A stretch of 64,000 nucleotides of DNA. It comes from Streptomyces sp. NBC_01016. Its GTDB lineage: Bacteria; Actinomycetota; Actinomycetes; Streptomycetales; Streptomycetaceae. The DNA is taken from the NCBI RefSeq assembly GCF_026341035.1, contig NZ_JAPEOQ010000001.1, positions 4,464,001 through 4,528,000 of the forward strand. Direction: 5' to 3'. The position numbers and the translations under genes are program-made. Each line of letters opens with the position of its first letter. Position 1 is the stretch's first letter. This document shows, piece by piece, positions 34,163 to 42,370 of this stretch. The notes under the pieces were generated by a model, which saw nothing but the letters and a program-made list of their open reading frames with translations, searched no databases and had not been told where the DNA came from.

Positions 34163-34549
34163 ATGCGAGTCAAAGCTCTCGATCACCTGGTGCTGAACGT
34201 GGCCGACGTCGACAAGTCGCTGGAGTTCTACACCGGCCGACTGGGGCTCGCGCCCGAGCGGGTGGAGGAGTGGCGGGCCGGGAAGGTGCCGTTCCCGTCC
34301 GTGCGGATCGACGACAGCACGGTCATCGATCTGTTCGCCACCCCGCGGGTCGAGTCCAACGTCGACCACTTCTGCCTCGTCGTCGACCCCCTGGACTGGC
34401 AGGAGGTCATCGACTCGGGGGCGTTCGACGTCCTGGAGGGGCCCGTGCCGCGCTGGGGTGCGCGGGGTCAGGCGCAGTCGGTGTACGTCAAGGACCCGGA
34501 CGGGAACACGGTCGAACTGCGGTGGTATCCGCAGGACGTCGAGGGGTGA
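34163..34549 (+). CDS. VOC (glyoxalase/bleomycin-resistance) family protein
   Basis: The 128-residue protein has the paired beta-alpha-beta modules of the VOC superfamily: KALDHLVLNVADVDKSLEFYTGRLGL with a metal-binding His, VDHFCLVVD, and YVKDPDGNTVELRWY with the metal-binding Glu. Functions range from glyoxalase to drug binding or ring-cleaving dioxygenase. ATG 34163 matches the family start; ATG 34127 upstream is an alternative. It ends the cluster with the ABC importer and PLP enzyme. Confidence 0.85.
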   Translation: MRVKALDHLVLNVADVDKSLEFYTGRLGLAPERVEEWRAGKVPFPSVRIDDSTVIDLFATPRVESNVDHFCLVVDPLDWQEVIDSGAFDVLEGPVPRWGARGQAQSVYVKDPDGNTVELRWYPQDVEG

Positions 34550-34639
34550 GTGGTGGACCGACGATCATGAACACCGGTCCGTTGACTGGCTAGAACGGTC
34601 GTGCGACGGTGAGAGCGCGTTGCCCCTTTTACCTGCCCA

Positions 34640-34661
34640 GGCCCCGTGCGAGCACGGGGCC
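34640..34661. terminator. Perfect 10-base hairpin between the VOC and peptidase genes
   Basis: Arms GGCCCCGTGC and GCACGGGGCC flank a 2-base centre, 90 bases after the VOC stop and 25 bases before the peptidase GTG. It could end VOC transcription or, since it sits so close to the next start, form a structured leader. TTGACT at about 34582 may be a -35 element for the peptidase gene. Confidence 0.4.
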
Positions 34662-34686
34662 GCTTCAAGAATGGGAAGCGGACACT

Positions 34687-36066
34687 GTGACGCTCGGACA
34701 TGACCACACCTCTCACTCCACCGACGCTCCGGCCGACAGCGACCGCAGTCTGACCCCGGCACAACTCGAGTCCTACGAGAAGGAGTTCGCCGCCCGTCCC
34801 GCGAACCGGCTGATGCAGAACGCCGTGACGCAGACGACGGTGGACGACATAGCCCTGGACCGGCGGATCGTCACCGCCATCGACCACTCGGTCTCGCACC
34901 ACCTGGACGACTGGAAGGTCACCAACCAGAAGCGCAGCGGCCGCTGTTGGATGTTCGCCGGGCTCAATCTGCTGCGCGTCGGCGCCGCGGAGAAGCTCGG
35001 CGTGAAGGACTTCGAGTTCTCCCAGAACTACGTGCTGTGGTGGGACAAGTTCGAGCGCGCGAACCACTTCCTCGAGAGCGTCATCGACACCTCCGACCGC
35101 GATGTCGACGACCGTACGGTGGCACATCTGCTCGGCGACCCGATCAGCGACGGCGGGCAGTGGAACATGTTCGTGGCGCTGGTCGCCAAGCACGGCCTGG
35201 TGCCCAAGTCGGCGATGCCGGAGACCGAGAGCTCGTCGGCGACCGGGCCGATGAACCGGGCCCTGATGAGCCTGCTCCGCCAGGGCGCCCGTGATCTGCG
35301 CGGTGCGGCGGCGGAGGGTGTGGACGCGCAGCGCGCACGCAAGGCGGAGGTGCTGGGCGCCGTCCACCGCGTGCTCAGCATCCACCTCGGCACACCGCCG
35401 CAGACGTTCCTGTGGCAGTGGCGGGACAAGGACCAGGAGTTCCACCGCGAAGGCTGGATGACACCGACCGAGTTCGCCGAGGCGTACGTACAGATACCCC
35501 TCGACGAGTACGTGTGCCTCGTCCACGACCCGCGCGAGTCGAGCCCGGCAGGACGCACCTTCACCGTCGAGCACCTGGGCAATATCGTCGAGGCCCCGCC
35601 CGTGGTCTACCTCAACGCGGACATCGACCTGCTGAAGCGCCTCACCATGGAGGCCGTCGTGAGCGGCGAGCCCGTCTGGTTCGGCTGCGACGTCGCCCAG
35701 CAGATGCGCCCCGACCTCGGCATCTGGGACGCCGAGCTCTTCGACTACGAGTCCGTCTACGACGCGTCGTTCGAGCTCGACAAGGCGGACCGGCTCCTCC
35801 ACCACGAGACCCAGATGACCCACGCGATGCTCTTCACCGGCGTCGACGTGGTGGACGGCGTGCCGCGCCGCTGGCGGGTCGAGAACAGCTGGGGCGAGGA
35901 GAAGGCCGACAAGGGCTTCTGGACCATGAACGACTCGTGGTTCGGCGAGCACGTCTTCGAGGTCGCGGTCCGCCGCTCCGCACTTCCGCCGGAGCTCTCC
36001 GCCGCCCTCGACGAGCCGCCGATCGTGCTGCCGGCCTGGGACCCGATGGGTGCGCTCGCCGACTGA
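34687..36066 (+). CDS. C1 family peptidase, bleomycin hydrolase / aminopeptidase C type
   Basis: The 459-residue protein has the full papain-like set of bleomycin hydrolases: oxyanion Gln81 and nucleophile Cys87 in NQKRSGRCWMFA, His379 in MTHAMLFTGV, and Asn400 in VENSWGEE. The length and the C-terminal tail match the cytoplasmic hexameric PepC/bleomycin hydrolase family, which trims peptides and can inactivate bleomycin. GTG 34687 follows GGGAAGCGG. No signal peptide is present. It is monocistronic. Confidence 0.93.
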   Translation: MTLGHDHTSHSTDAPADSDRSLTPAQLESYEKEFAARPANRLMQNAVTQTTVDDIALDRRIVTAIDHSVSHHLDDWKVTNQKRSGRCWMFAGLNLLRVGAAEKLGVKDFEFSQNYVLWWDKFERANHFLESVIDTSDRDVDDRTVAHLLGDPISDGGQWNMFVALVAKHGLVPKSAMPETESSSATGPMNRALMSLLRQGARDLRGAAAEGVDAQRARKAEVLGAVHRVLSIHLGTPPQTFLWQWRDKDQEFHREGWMTPTEFAEAYVQIPLDEYVCLVHDPRESSPAGRTFTVEHLGNIVEAPPVVYLNADIDLLKRLTMEAVVSGEPVWFGCDVAQQMRPDLGIWDAELFDYESVYDASFELDKADRLLHHETQMTHAMLFTGVDVVDGVPRRWRVENSWGEEKADKGFWTMNDSWFGEHVFEVAVRRSALPPELSAALDEPPIVLPAWDPMGALAD

Positions 36067-36074
36067 CCCGGTCG

Positions 36075-36755
36075 TCAGGGGAGCACCGGTGAGTCCGGGG
36101 ACATGACGACGGCCTCCAGGTCCGGGTGCCCGAGCACCCGCTCCGCCGTGGCGGCGGAGCAGGCGATCCACGTCGCCGTGAGATCGGTGTCTCCGTGCAC
36201 GAACCAGGAGCGGTCGGCGGGCCACCACAGGTCGGGTACGAGGGCGTTGGCCACGTCGGCGCCCTCACCGACCTCACCCGCGACCGTCATGGCCAGGGCG
36301 GTCACCGAGGCGACCGGGCCGCGGAACACGGCGTACTCGCGGTGCGGGAGTTCGAGGCGGGGCGCGCCCGTGATGTCGACGGCCGGTCGCGCCTGCCACG
36401 ACACGGTGCTCGTCCCGCTCCTGAGCAGGGCAATCACCGTGCCGTCGTCGAAGTAGCCGCACCCCTCCCACACCCCGAAGTAGCAGTCGTCCGGTGTGTC
36501 TGTGCACCCCTCCAGGACCGACGCCAACGGGGCGGCCAGCGGGCCCGGCAGCGTACCTTCGCCCGGCCCGTCGTCCCCGTCCGTGTCGTCGTCCTCGTCG
36601 CATCCGGCCGGATGCAGCACGCGTACGTACCGCTCGTACCCGGCCGGCAGCAGCGAGCCGACCATGCCCGCCGCGAAGTCCGGCAGCGCGGCGCGGACCC
36701 ATGCGGCCGGGGTCAGGTCATGGCAGAGCGTGAGCCCTGCGGGGAGTGAAGGCAT
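36075..36755 (-). CDS. Hypothetical protein, conserved actinobacterial type
   Basis: The 226-residue protein has no domain I recognise. It is rich in Trp, Gly and acidic residues, has an acidic stretch (CDEDDDTDGDDG) near residue 50, and a C-terminal half with WFVHGDTDLTATWIACS. ATG 36755 has AAGG at good spacing. It has no signal peptide or membrane helix. It converges on the peptidase gene with 8 bases between stops. Confidence 0.75.
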   Translation of the reverse strand: MPSLPAGLTLCHDLTPAAWVRAALPDFAAGMVGSLLPAGYERYVRVLHPAGCDEDDDTDGDDGPGEGTLPGPLAAPLASVLEGCTDTPDDCYFGVWEGCGYFDDGTVIALLRSGTSTVSWQARPAVDITGAPRLELPHREYAVFRGPVASVTALAMTVAGEVGEGADVANALVPDLWWPADRSWFVHGDTDLTATWIACSAATAERVLGHPDLEAVVMSPDSPVLP

Positions 36756-36828
36756 AGGGGAAATCCTTAAGGAGACCGAAGGAACTCTCAATATCGCAGG
36801 CCACCTGCCGCGCCCTACGGTGACAGCC

Positions 36829-37368
36829 ATGACACCCGTGACTCGCAGGGCAGCGTCGGACCAACTCACCTCGAACCAACGATCGTTCCGTGACGCGATG
36901 GCGAACCTCACCGCAGGCGTCAACATCGTCACCACGGACGGACCACGCGGACGCGCCGGCATCACGGTGAGCGCGGCCTGCTCCGTCACCGACGACCCAC
37001 CCACCATGCTCGTCTGTATCAACCGGTCGAGCCGCAGCCACGACCTGTTCACGGAGAACGGGCGGGTCTGCGTCAACGTCCTCGGCCCCGACCACGCCGA
37101 CGTCGCCAAGGCCTTCGCGGGCGGCGTGCCCGCCGAGGAACGCTTCGCGGCCTGCGGCGACGTATGGGACCACACGCTCGCCGATGTGCCGGTGCTCAAG
37201 GGCTCCGCCGCCTCGGTCGTCGGGCGCGTCGCCGGCACCGCCGAACACGGTTCGCACACCGTGATGTTCATCGAGGCGGAGCGGGTGCTCGTCGGGGAGG
37301 ACGGGTCGGGCGCGCTGGTCTACTTCCGCCGCCAGTTCCACTCGATCCCCACGTCGCTGACCGCGTGA
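36829..37368 (+). CDS. Flavin reductase (HpaC/IacG-like)
   Basis: The 179-residue protein has the flavin-reductase-like split-barrel fold: FRDAMANLTAGVNIVTTDGPRGRAGITVSAACSVTDDPPTMLVCINRSSRSHD and VLKGSAASVVGRV..EHGSHTVMFIEAERV. These enzymes use NADH to make reduced FMN or FAD for a two-component monooxygenase. The best partner in this window is the acyl-CoA-dehydrogenase-like monooxygenase at 42371. Start at ATG 36829 lacks a strong ribosome site. The iac clusters for indole-3-acetate breakdown include such a reductase (IacG). Confidence 0.9.
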   Translation: MTPVTRRAASDQLTSNQRSFRDAMANLTAGVNIVTTDGPRGRAGITVSAACSVTDDPPTMLVCINRSSRSHDLFTENGRVCVNVLGPDHADVAKAFAGGVPAEERFAACGDVWDHTLADVPVLKGSAASVVGRVAGTAEHGSHTVMFIEAERVLVGEDGSGALVYFRRQFHSIPTSLTA

Positions 37369-37408
37369 CGGGCGCGCGGCAGCGCCGCCGGGAGCGACCT
37401 CACGGATG

Positions 37409-38443
37409 TCACCCGTCGGCCTCCGCGCCGATGCGGCCGTGAGGGTCCTGTCCCGCGAGCGCCTGGCGGCGGAAGTCGCGCGGCGTCCGGCCGTACGCCG
37501 TCTTGAACACCCGGCTGAAGTGGCGGCCGTCCAGCAGCCCCCAACGTGCGGCGATCATGCCGATGGGCTGCCGGACCGCCGCCGGACTCGCCAGGTCCCG
37601 CGCACACCGCTCCAGGCGGCGCGTCCGGATCCAGCCCGCGACCGTCTGGTCCTCGGCGGCGAACAGCTTGAACAGATAGCGGCGGGAGATCCCGTGCGCC
37701 TCGGCGATCGAGTCCGGCGTGAGGCCGGGGTCCGGGAGTCGGCTGTCGATGTGCGCGCGGATCCGCAGCATCATCGCGTGCCCCGGCTCCGCGGGCGCCG
37801 CACGGTCGAGGCGCTCCGACACCAGCGCCGTCATCAGGGACGCCGCCCCGTCCGCGAGACCCGCCGCCGCGGGCCCCGCGCAGGTCCTGGCCTGCTCGCC
37901 GAGCGAGCGCAGGAAGGGACCCACCACGGCCGCCACCCCGCTCTCCCCGGTCAGCCGGCGCGCCGTGAGGCCGCGCACCGCCTCGGGCCGCACCGGCAGC
38001 ATCGCCCGCGGCACCAGCATCAGCACGGTGCGGAAGGCGGTGTCGTAGCGGAACGCGTACGGGCGCGTGGTGTCGCAGATCGCGAGGTCTCCGGGGCCCA
38101 ACGACCCCTGCGCGCCGTCCTGTTCGACGACACATGTGCCCGCGACCTGGAGGGCCACCTTGTAGTGGTCGTCCTCGCTCCGCGCCGTCAGCCGCTCGGT
38201 GCGCCGCACCCGCAGCGGCCCCGCGCTGATGGAGCCGAGCAGAAGCTGACCCAGTGCGTCGCAGGTGGCCGAGCCGTGAAAGGCGCCCGCCGCGACCGGC
38301 CGCGTGTCGAGCCCGCCGAACACGTGCGACATCTCCTGCGCCCAGTGGTCGAAGCGGTCGTCCCGGGCGACGCCGTCGGTGGTCACGTACCCCGTGGTCA
38401 CGTACCCCGTGGTCATGTACTCGGTCGTCACGTACGAAGGCAT
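37409..38443 (-). CDS. AraC-family transcriptional regulator
   Basis: The 344-residue protein ends in an AraC/XylS double HTH (IRAHIDSRLPDPGLTPDSIAEAHGISRRYLFKLF, then DGRHFSRVFKTAYGRTPRDF), preceded by an NtrR/AraC-binding-like sensor domain with LQVAGTCVVEQDG. ATG 38443 follows GGTGGAG. The N-terminus contains four five-residue repeats (YVTTG type) from tandem 15-base DNA repeats. It is divergent from the APC permease-two-component operon and lies next to the flavin reductase, so it probably controls this catabolic island. Confidence 0.9.
   Translation of the reverse strand: MPSYVTTEYMTTGYVTTGYVTTDGVARDDRFDHWAQEMSHVFGGLDTRPVAAGAFHGSATCDALGQLLLGSISAGPLRVRRTERLTARSEDDHYKVALQVAGTCVVEQDGAQGSLGPGDLAICDTTRPYAFRYDTAFRTVLMLVPRAMLPVRPEAVRGLTARRLTGESGVAAVVGPFLRSLGEQARTCAGPAAAGLADGAASLMTALVSERLDRAAPAEPGHAMMLRIRAHIDSRLPDPGLTPDSIAEAHGISRRYLFKLFAAEDQTVAGWIRTRRLERCARDLASPAAVRQPIGMIAARWGLLDGRHFSRVFKTAYGRTPRDFRRQALAGQDPHGRIGAEADG
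38379..38438 (-). repeat. Four in-frame 15-base repeats at the AraC N-terminus
   Basis: Units of the type GTGGTCACGTACCCC are repeated four times, two exactly and two degenerate, and code Y-V/M-T-T-E/G/D repeats at residues 4-24 of the AraC protein. The frame is preserved across all units. Confidence 0.85.
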
Positions 38444-38489
38444 GCTGCGCTCCACCTGCCGGAGGACTTTGGATCAACGTAGTCCGCAC

Positions 38490-38503
38490 TTGCGTGCATG
38501 CAA
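38490..38503. promoter_or_regulatory. Near-palindrome TTGCGTGCATGCAA in the AraC/APC promoter region
   Basis: This 14-base near-palindrome, with one mismatched pair, lies midway in the 155-base gap between the divergent AraC and APC permease genes. Its TTGCGTGCA core recurs in reverse at 48241-48250, between the amine oxidase and aldehyde dehydrogenase genes. A shared regulator, possibly the AraC protein, is inferred. Confidence 0.45.
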
Positions 38504-38598
38504 AGGCGGTAACGGATGCACGTACCCGCACTCCGGGGTCGCCCGCCGCGCGCACAGTACGACCCGACCCCACCGAACTCCGGCCGCAAGGAGACCTC

Positions 38599-40071
38599 GT
38601 GACCGTGCAGTCCGCAGGACCGGATGCAGGACAGCAGCCGCGCACCCGGCTGCGTAAGGGCGCCGTGGGCGTGACCGGCATGGTGTTCTTCGTGCTGTCC
38701 GCGCAGGCGCCCCTCACCGGCGTCGCGGGCACCCTGCCCATCCCGCTCGGCCTCGGCAACGGCGGCGCCGCGCCCGCCGTCTATCTCGTGGTCGGCGTCA
38801 TGGTCGGCCTGTTCGCCGTCGGGTTCATCGCGATGAGCCGGCACGTGACCGACGCCGGCGCCTTCTACGCGTACGTGACGCGCGGCCTCGGCCGGCCGCT
38901 CGGCGTCGGCGCCTCGCAGGCGGCGATCCTCTGCTACAGCGCGACACAGGCCGCGCTCTACGGCCTGTACGGCGTGGTGGCACAGGGACTCGGGCAGCGC
39001 TACCTCTCGCTCGATCTGCCGTGGTGGGCGTGGACGCTCGCCACGATGCTCCTCGTGCAGGCGCTCGGCTCCCTGAACATCGAGCTCGGGGCGCGTCTGC
39101 TCGCCGTGCTCGTCGTCGCCGAGACCTCGGTGCTGCTGCTGTTCGCGGGCCATCAACTCCTCAGCGGCGGCGGCCCGCACGGCCTCGACATCGCCGGGTC
39201 GTTCGCCCCGTCCGCCTTCTTCACCGGCGCGCCCGGCGTGGCGCTGACCTTCGCGATCGGCTGTCTCCTCGGGTTCGAGTCGACCGCCCTGTACGCGAAG
39301 GAGGCACGGGACCCCGCGCGCACGGTGCCCCGGGCCACCTATGTGTCGGTCGCGGTGATCTCGCTGTTCTTCGCCCTCGTCTCCTGGATGATCGTGAGCT
39401 ACTACGGCGCCGACCGGGTGCAGGGGGCGGCGCTCGACGCACTGCGCGAGGGCGATGCCACGTCCGTCGTCCTCACACCCCTCACGCACACCCTCGGCGG
39501 CTGGGCCGGTGATGTCACGCAGATCCTGCTGGCCAGTTCGCTGCTCGCGGGCGTCGTCGCCTTCCACAACGGGATCAACCGCTACTTCCACTCGCTCGGC
39601 CAGGCCGGGGTGCTGCCCCGCGGGCTCGCCCGCACCAACCGGCACGGGGCGCCCTACGCGGCGAGCCTGGCCCAGACGGTGCTCGCCGCCGTCCTCGTCG
39701 TGCCGTTCGCCCTCGCCGGGGCCGATCCGGTGCTCACGCTGCTGACCTGGGGCGGCGGCGTCAGCGTGCTCGCCCTGATGCTGCTGTACCTGCTCACCTC
39801 GGTGTCCGTGATCGTGTTCTTCCGCAGGACGCGGCTCGATGGGAGGATCTGGCACACCATGCTCGCCCCACTGCTCGCGATCGCCCTGCTGTGCGGCGCG
39901 ACCGTACTGGCGCTGCGCAACTTCACCACCCTGGTGTCCGCGTCCGGCACCACGGCGCTGATCCTGGAACTGACCGTGGTCGCGGTGTTCGCCGGGGGAG
40001 TGGTCCTCGGCCGCCTGCGACCGGGTGATGGGGTGGAGGCACGTACGCACGAAGGAAGCGAGGAATCATGA
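38599..40071 (+). CDS. APC-family amino acid/amine permease
   Basis: The 490-residue protein has about twelve transmembrane helices and the APC start GAVGVTGMVFFVLSAQAPLTGVAG, with an internal GCLLGFESTALYAKEARDPARTVPRATYVSV loop typical of the family. It should import an amino acid or biogenic amine by ion coupling. GTG 38599 follows AAGGAG. Its stop overlaps the response-regulator start by four bases, which ties transport to signal sensing. In this context tryptamine, tyramine or a related amine is a plausible substrate. Confidence 0.92.
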   Translation: MTVQSAGPDAGQQPRTRLRKGAVGVTGMVFFVLSAQAPLTGVAGTLPIPLGLGNGGAAPAVYLVVGVMVGLFAVGFIAMSRHVTDAGAFYAYVTRGLGRPLGVGASQAAILCYSATQAALYGLYGVVAQGLGQRYLSLDLPWWAWTLATMLLVQALGSLNIELGARLLAVLVVAETSVLLLFAGHQLLSGGGPHGLDIAGSFAPSAFFTGAPGVALTFAIGCLLGFESTALYAKEARDPARTVPRATYVSVAVISLFFALVSWMIVSYYGADRVQGAALDALREGDATSVVLTPLTHTLGGWAGDVTQILLASSLLAGVVAFHNGINRYFHSLGQAGVLPRGLARTNRHGAPYAASLAQTVLAAVLVVPFALAGADPVLTLLTWGGGVSVLALMLLYLLTSVSVIVFFRRTRLDGRIWHTMLAPLLAIALLCGATVLALRNFTTLVSASGTTALILELTVVAVFAGGVVLGRLRPGDGVEARTHEGSEES

Positions 40072-40700
40072 CAGGTGAACCGGCGGCCGACCTCGTCTAC
40101 GTGCTCGACGACGACGAGCAACTGTGCCTCTCCCTGGCCTGGTTGCTGGAGTCCGTGCACATCAGGACGGAGTGGTTCACCGACGCCGACGCCTTCCTCG
40201 ACGCCTTCGACCCGGACCGCCCGGCCTGCCTCGTCCTCGACGTACGCATGCCGGGCATCGGCGGATTCCACGTACAGGAACTCCTCAACGCCCAGGGCGC
40301 GGCGCTGCCCATCGTCTTCGTGTCCGCGCACGGCGACATCCCCATGTCGGTGCGCGCCCTGCAGGCCGGGGCCGTCGACTTCCTGGAGAAGCCCTACGAT
40401 CCCCAGCGACTGCTCGACATCCTGCAGAACGCCCTGCGGGAGGCGGGCGAACGCTACGCGCGCCGAACCGAGCAGCGCTCCCTGCGCGAGCGGATCACCC
40501 ACCTCAGCCCGCGCGAACGCGAGATCCTGCGCCAGGTCGTCGAGGGCATCCCCAGCAAGGTGATCGCGCGGCAGCTCGGCATCAGCCTGAAGACGGTCGA
40601 CGCCCACCGGGCGCGCATCCGCGAGAAGACGGACGCCGACACCCTCGGCGCGCTCATCGGCGACATGATGCGCTGCGGCCTGCGCCCCGAGGAGGTGTGA
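40068..40700 (+). CDS. FixJ-type response regulator
   Basis: The 210-residue protein has a receiver domain with the acidic pair Asp14/Asp15, phospho-acceptor Asp58 in CLVLDVRMPG and the conserved Lys in FLEKPYD. A LuxR-type HTH follows (LSPREREILRQVVEGIPSKVIARQLGISLKTVDAHRARI). This is the FixJ/TodT/TtrR type, which commonly activates aromatic-catabolism genes. It overlaps the permease gene and is followed after 6 bases by its kinase. Confidence 0.94.
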   Translation: MTGEPAADLVYVLDDDEQLCLSLAWLLESVHIRTEWFTDADAFLDAFDPDRPACLVLDVRMPGIGGFHVQELLNAQGAALPIVFVSAHGDIPMSVRALQAGAVDFLEKPYDPQRLLDILQNALREAGERYARRTEQRSLRERITHLSPREREILRQVVEGIPSKVIARQLGISLKTVDAHRARIREKTDADTLGALIGDMMRCGLRPEEV

Positions 40701-40706
40701 CGCCCG

Positions 40707-42245
40707 ATGCCCGCCACCGCCGACCTCGTCTGCCCCGACCTGGCCCGACTCTTCGAGGCCGTCGACCACTGCGTCCTGGTGCACGACGCCCGCACCAAGG
40801 ACATCCTGTGGGCCAACCCCGCCGCGCGCACCGCGCTCGGCTTCACCCTCGACGAGCTCAAGCCGCTCAAGGCCCCCGACATGAGCTCCAACGCGGCGCA
40901 GTACGCGCGGCACATCGGCGTCGCCTGGCTCCAGCGGGCCGCCGACGAGGGCCGCAGCCGCATCGAGTGGTGCTACCGGTCTAAGACAGGCACCGACATC
41001 CTCAGCGAGGCGCTCGCCAAGCGCGTGGAACTGTCGGTCGGACCCGTCGTCATGGTGCAGTTCCGCGACATCGCGGAGGAGAAGGCCACCCGCCGCGACC
41101 TCACCCGCACCGAGGCCAGGTTGCAGGCGTTCCTGCGCAACCTCGACGAGGGCATCGTCGTGCTCGACGACGACGGCCGGATCGTCTTCGCGGGCGAATC
41201 CGCGGGCATCCTGCTCGACCGGGACCCCGACGCCATGCTCGGCACCGACTTCACCGAATTCCTCGCGGCCGATTCGAGCGCCGTCCTGCGCGACGTACTG
41301 AAGGACACCTCACGCGGCGGCCGCCCCACCGACACCCGCTACCGGCTCTCGGTCCCCGACGGCGCGGGCGGCGGCCCCGACCGCTGGTTCGCGGCGCGCT
41401 GCCAGTACATCGACATCGAGAACGACCTGCGGGGCCTGCTGCTCCTCTTCCACGACATCACCGACACGGTGCACACCGAGGAGGAACACCGGCGCGACGC
41501 CCAGTACCTCAACCACCTGGCCCGCTACAACGCCATGGGCGACATGGCGATGGCCATCGCCCACGAGGTCAGCCAGCCCATCGCGGCCGCCCACAACTTC
41601 GTCGCCGGCGCCCTCGGCCGCATCGACGACACCCCGGAGCCCGGCTCGCTGCGCTGGGGCCTCGACCACGCCACCCGCCAACTGGAGCGGGCCACCACGA
41701 TCCTGTCGAGCCTGCGCGCCTACGTGGTGCGCCTTGAGGACGCGAAACAATCCGCCGACGTGAACGACATCGTCGCCGACTGCGCGTACTTCGTCGACGT
41801 ACGGGCCAGGGCGCACCAGATCGCCGTGCGCTGGGAACGCACGGCGGCGGACCTGCCCGTCAGCTGCGAGAAGGTGCTCATCGGGCAGGTCGTCATGAAC
41901 CTCGCGTTCAACGCCCTTGAGGAGATGGCCCGTTGGCCCGACGAACCGGGGCAGGTCACCATCGCCACTCGCAGGGACGCCGACTGCGCGGAGGTCGAGG
42001 TGCGCGACACCGGCGGCGGACTGCCGGCATCGTCGGACGGACGGATCTTCGACGGCGTGTTCACTTCGAAGGGCAACGGCCACGGCATCGGCCTCGCGCT
42101 GAGCCATCGCATCATCACCCGCCACGGCGGCGAGATCGAGGCGTTCCCCAACTCCCCGCGCGGCACCGTCTTCCGGTTCCGGCTGCCGCTGAGGGGAGCC
42201 GCGGGCGCCGCGGGCTCCGGGGATGCCGGGGGCTCCGGCTCGTAA
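40707..42245 (+). CDS. Cytosolic PAS sensor histidine kinase
   Basis: The 512-residue kinase has two PAS-like domains (about 10-125 and 135-255) and no transmembrane segment, so it senses an intracellular signal. The phospho-accepting His286 is in AMAIAHEVSQPIAA, and the ATPase domain has an N-box VVMNLAFNALEEM, DTGGGLP and GNGHGIGLALS. The FixL/TodS-like design fits detection of an imported aromatic compound. A low-complexity Gly/Ala/Ser tail ends the protein. It pairs with the FixJ-type regulator directly upstream. Confidence 0.94.
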   Translation: MPATADLVCPDLARLFEAVDHCVLVHDARTKDILWANPAARTALGFTLDELKPLKAPDMSSNAAQYARHIGVAWLQRAADEGRSRIEWCYRSKTGTDILSEALAKRVELSVGPVVMVQFRDIAEEKATRRDLTRTEARLQAFLRNLDEGIVVLDDDGRIVFAGESAGILLDRDPDAMLGTDFTEFLAADSSAVLRDVLKDTSRGGRPTDTRYRLSVPDGAGGGPDRWFAARCQYIDIENDLRGLLLLFHDITDTVHTEEEHRRDAQYLNHLARYNAMGDMAMAIAHEVSQPIAAAHNFVAGALGRIDDTPEPGSLRWGLDHATRQLERATTILSSLRAYVVRLEDAKQSADVNDIVADCAYFVDVRARAHQIAVRWERTAADLPVSCEKVLIGQVVMNLAFNALEEMARWPDEPGQVTIATRRDADCAEVEVRDTGGGLPASSDGRIFDGVFTSKGNGHGIGLALSHRIITRHGGEIEAFPNSPRGTVFRFRLPLRGAAGAAGSGDAGGSGS

Positions 42246-42260
42246 ACGATCAGGGAAATC

Positions 42261-42315
42261 CCCTACACGTCCCTACTGATTCCCAATTGTTGGCGCAGAA
42301 GGCCGCACCTAGTTT
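42261..42315 (+). promoter_or_regulatory. Promoter of the monooxygenase operon with phased CCCTAC repeats
   Basis: TTGTTG (42287-42292) and TAGTTT (42310-42315) are separated by 17 bases and form a vegetative-type promoter. Upstream, CCCTAC occurs at 42261 and again at 42271, one helical turn apart, where a transcription activator would bind. The FixJ-type regulator encoded just upstream is the obvious candidate. Confidence 0.55.
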
Positions 42316-42370
42316 TGTCCGTGAAACGAGTTCGAGCGATCAACTCGCCGGTCAGGCAGGGGAATGACGC

